Assembly (NCBI GenBank): GCA_965276835.1
Contig: OZ255631.1
Span: 5,890,001-5,954,000 of the forward strand
Length of the DNA stretch: 64,000 nucleotides
Origin: BOG-932 sp965276835
GTDB lineage: Bacteria > Pseudomonadota > Alphaproteobacteria > BOG-932 > Roseiterribacteraceae
Direction of reading: 5' to 3'
This document shows positions 61,661-64,000 of the stretch, one piece after another (position 1 is the stretch's first letter; every line of letters starts with the position of its first letter). A program made the translations under genes and the position numbers. A model generated the notes under the pieces. The model was not told the origin of the DNA. It searched no databases and saw nothing but the letters and a program-made list of their open reading frames with translations.

Positions 61661-64000
61661 TTAAGTATGGCCTCCTGCCAGATCGACATGCGCGCTGGTC
61701 GGCGCGGTATAGGTGATCGCAGTTCCCGCGCCGTCTTTCGAGATGTGAAAACCGGCGGCAACATATTGGCCAAACAGGGTGATGCTGACTGTCAGCCCGC
61801 CATCCGAGACAGTAAGCACGCCTTCCTTTTTCGTCGCGTTCTCCGCGAATGAGTGCTTCAAAGAAGCGCCGAACTTGAAGTTGGAAAGATCGATCGTATC
61901 GGTGGCTTTGAATCCGTAGGCCGCCAAGGTGCCGTTTCGAGGAGGCGCTACGGACAACGTGGCGTGGTTGCCGAAGGACGTGGCACCGCTGATGATGCCG
62001 CCTGCAATGACGATTTCCTTGCCGCCGGACAAGTTCGTGCCATTGACGGTTGCGCCTGAGGAGACGACCAGTACGCCGCCGGCTGAGACACTGGTCCCCT
62101 TTACCGCGCCGCCCGCCACGGCCATGAGTCCACCACCGTCGATGACGGTCGAGGCGGCGAATCCGTCAACTATTTGCTCGCCGCCACGTCCGATCGTCGT
62201 CCCTATCGCGACCCCGTAATAATCCACGTGTTCGGTGCCCCCGGTGAGAACGGTGCCTCTGGTACTGGCGGTAACTTCGACGAAGCCTCCGCTCATCACC
62301 TTAGTGCCGACTGCGATACCGGGATTGATGTCAGTGAGACTGGGTGTGAGGACGTATAGCTCCCCGCCGCTCCTGACCGTCACTCCGTGTTCCGTTCCGC
62401 GGGCGATCATTGCTTGCCCCCCGCTTGCAACAAGCAATCCAAGCACTCTCCCGCGGTCAATTAGGACGGTGCCACCATTGCCGACGACCGTAGAGGAGAC
62501 GGTGGCGCGCTGAGCGACGTTCAGCGTTGCCCCGCTTCGGACCATCACGGAGGTCGCCTCGGCGTCGGCCTCGACATCCAGAGCGCCGCTTGTCCCGCTG
62601 AGCAAAATAGCCGACGCAGTCGCCCCGGACAAAAGATCCAATGTTCCGCCAGCGTCAACCTTAGCGATATCGACGACACCGCCGGAAGCGACGACCATCA
62701 CGCCGTTGCTATAGACCGTTGTCGAAAATGCGGCAGCCCCTGATGAAACGAACAGCCGAACGTTTGAAGGGACGTGAAAATTGCTGACATGTACACCCGT
62801 CCCAACACCCTCCGCGGCCCCGGCTTCTACCTTCAAACCTGAAATGGTTCCGCCGGCGAAGACGATGTCGCCGCCCGACAATACGGTCACGTTCCTAGCG
62901 GTCTGGCCGGAAGTTACAGACAGAACGGCGCCGTCCTCGACCAATTCGCTGCCCCCCGGAGCGACCGAGGCGCCTTGGGCCACGCCACCGTCGAACACTA
63001 TGGTGGCCCCTGATTGAATCGTGGCATTTGCCGCGACACCGCGTGACAGCAGGACCAAGGTTACGCCGCTCTGAATCACCGCCCCGTTCAGCTGGCAACC
63101 CGACTCAACGATTTCCCGGGCCCCAGCGTCGATGACCAGATCGGCTTCGGAACCTCCAGCGTATTCAATGATTCCTCCCGACTGCACCGTCGCGCGGACC
63201 GTTCCACCGGACGACAACGTCAAGGTCGCGCCGGAACTGATTACGGCGCCCGTGAGCCTACCACCGGACGCCACTGTGGCCCCGGCTCCCGCATAGATGT
63301 TCGCGCCGGATACAACACCGCCAACGACATCGATGTTGCCCCCCGAAACAGCTGTCGCATTCGTCAGGCAGGCACCGGAATAGACGATCGCCGTAACGCC
63401 GTTGAAAGTCGATCCGCTGGACGATACGCCCGATAACAGCCCTTCGCGCCCACCCGACTCCAGCGTCAGGCTGGGCGGTAAGGTTCCGGAAATATCGATT
63501 TCGCCGCCGGAGCTGACGACCACGGTCACACCGCCGCCAATATCGGCCTCATTCAACACGGCACTGCCACCAACAATCAGGCTGGCGCCACTTAGCAATG
63601 TCATATTGATCGAGGTGCCGCCGTCATTGACGAGCGTGCCACCCGAACTGACAATCGTGCCGCTGGCGGTGCCGTAAGACAAAACCTCTTCACCGCCGGA
63701 AGACACCACCGTGCCGATGGCGGTGCCGCCGCCGATTTCCTGGAGGCCCCCGGAATGCACGCTGGTGGCCTCAACGAGGCCACCAGCGAACACGGATTGG
63801 ACGCCGTATTCATAAACGTCGGTGCCGTTGGCCAGCCCGCCCGAGTCCACATACTGATAACTTGGAAAACCGAGTAATCCGTGCCCCGCGTAATATTGGC
63901 CGCCCTCAACCGACGTCGAGACAGCGGTTCCGCCGATAATGTACTGGGCGCCCTCATAGACGATAGTGTCGTACACCGTTCCCGCGACGGTCTCAGTTCC
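61661..64000 (-). CDS. very long Gly/Ser-rich repeat surface protein (C-terminal part)
   Basis: At least 779 residues, open through the window end, so the N-terminus is not seen. It consists of degenerate repeats of about 19-20 residues with a core V-x-SGG-x-x-x-V-x-x-GG-x-x-x-x-T, as in AIDA/autotransporter beta-helix passengers (TASGTIVSSGGTLVNDGG, TVRATVQSGGIIEYAGGS). It ends not in an autotransporter barrel but in a short domain: YGFKATDTIDLSNFKFGASL, then KEGVLTVSDGGLTVSITLFG and GAGTAITYT. That ending is shared by large surface proteins of alphaproteobacteria and suggests type I or similar secretion. Probably an adhesin or biofilm protein. Confidence 0.83.
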   Translation of the reverse strand, partial: GTETVAGTVYDTIVYEGAQYIIGGTAVSTSVEGGQYYAGHGLLGFPSYQYVDSGGLANGTDVYEYGVQSVFAGGLVEATSVHSGGLQEIGGGTAIGTVVSSGGEEVLSYGTASGTIVSSGGTLVNDGGTSINMTLLSGASLIVGGSAVLNEADIGGGVTVVVSSGGEIDISGTLPPSLTLESGGREGLLSGVSSSGSTFNGVTAIVYSGACLTNATAVSGGNIDVVGGVVSGANIYAGAGATVASGGRLTGAVISSGATLTLSSGGTVRATVQSGGIIEYAGGSEADLVIDAGAREIVESGCQLNGAVIQSGVTLVLLSRGVAANATIQSGATIVFDGGVAQGASVAPGGSELVEDGAVLSVTSGQTARNVTVLSGGDIVFAGGTISGLKVEAGAAEGVGTGVHVSNFHVPSNVRLFVSSGAAAFSTTVYSNGVMVVASGGVVDIAKVDAGGTLDLLSGATASAILLSGTSGALDVEADAEATSVMVRSGATLNVAQRATVSSTVVGNGGTVLIDRGRVLGLLVASGGQAMIARGTEHGVTVRSGGELYVLTPSLTDINPGIAVGTKVMSGGFVEVTASTRGTVLTGGTEHVDYYGVAIGTTIGRGGEQIVDGFAASTVIDGGGLMAVAGGAVKGTSVSAGGVLVVSSGATVNGTNLSGGKEIVIAGGIISGATSFGNHATLSVAPPRNGTLAAYGFKATDTIDLSNFKFGASLKHSFAENATKKEGVLTVSDGGLTVSITLFGQYVAAGFHISKDGAGTAITYTAPTSAHVDLAGGHT

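Noticed and set aside
61661..64000. Repetitive sequence that might be mistaken for a CRISPR or satellite array
   Set aside because: The repeats are degenerate, a multiple of three in length and keep an open frame, so they are protein repeats.

Overview
The window looks like accessory DNA of a high-GC alphaproteobacterium, most likely a sphingomonad or close relative. This rests on protein style: TonB-dependent receptors, a PQQ quinohemoprotein of the polyvinyl-alcohol-dehydrogenase type, an Abhydrolase_10-type hydrolase, a Rieske oxygenase, amidohydrolases, and many small stress-type proteins (CsbD, DUF2934, DUF3606, DUF6894, DUF6582). No rRNA, tRNA, CRISPR array or replication origin was recognised. 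Intact operons alternate with insertion-sequence debris and decayed genes, so the region has been repeatedly rearranged.

Layout. 1-9 kb holds small stress-type genes, a truncated SRAP gene, a solitary DUF4331 gene between two IS6-family remnants, a Crp/Fnr regulator, and several broken small genes. 10-18.5 kb is a catabolic/export module: two related small secreted proteins, a TonB receptor with a C-terminal OmpA domain, an overlapping alpha/beta hydrolase, a TetR regulator and a quinohemoprotein dehydrogenase. 19.5-29.7 kb holds a Rieske oxygenase, a pyrophosphatase with a shifted C-terminus, a LuxR-type regulator, an AraC regulator with two amidohydrolases, then the ruins of a catabolic operon (cupin, tautomerase, aldo/keto reductase). 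29.7-38.8 kb is mostly mobile elements (IS701, IS6) and broken genes. 38.9-43.3 kb encodes a polysaccharide flippase, an FkbM methyltransferase and a GMC oxidoreductase.

44-55 kb is the most coherent unit. It has a DUF4331-TPR-HupE/UreJ operon, an ECF sigma factor, a NikR-type nickel regulator divergent from a TonB receptor, and two cation-diffusion-facilitator genes. Both DUF4331 genes carry the same promoter-like block about 40-90 bases upstream (TTGGAT and TTAAACGC on the + strand), which suggests co-regulation, possibly by the local ECF sigma factor. I read this as a candidate transition-metal (nickel/cobalt) acquisition and homeostasis island built around the uncharacterised DUF4331 protein. 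That reading is an inference from neighbourhood and family knowledge. A 137-base piece of the TonB receptor gene is repeated, inverted and identical, downstream of the HupE gene.

55-64 kb has an internally deleted IS1182 element, a decayed S9 peptidase, a fragment of a DNA-repair methyltransferase, an arylsulfatase, and the C-terminal part of a very long glycine/serine-rich repeat protein that runs off the window end.
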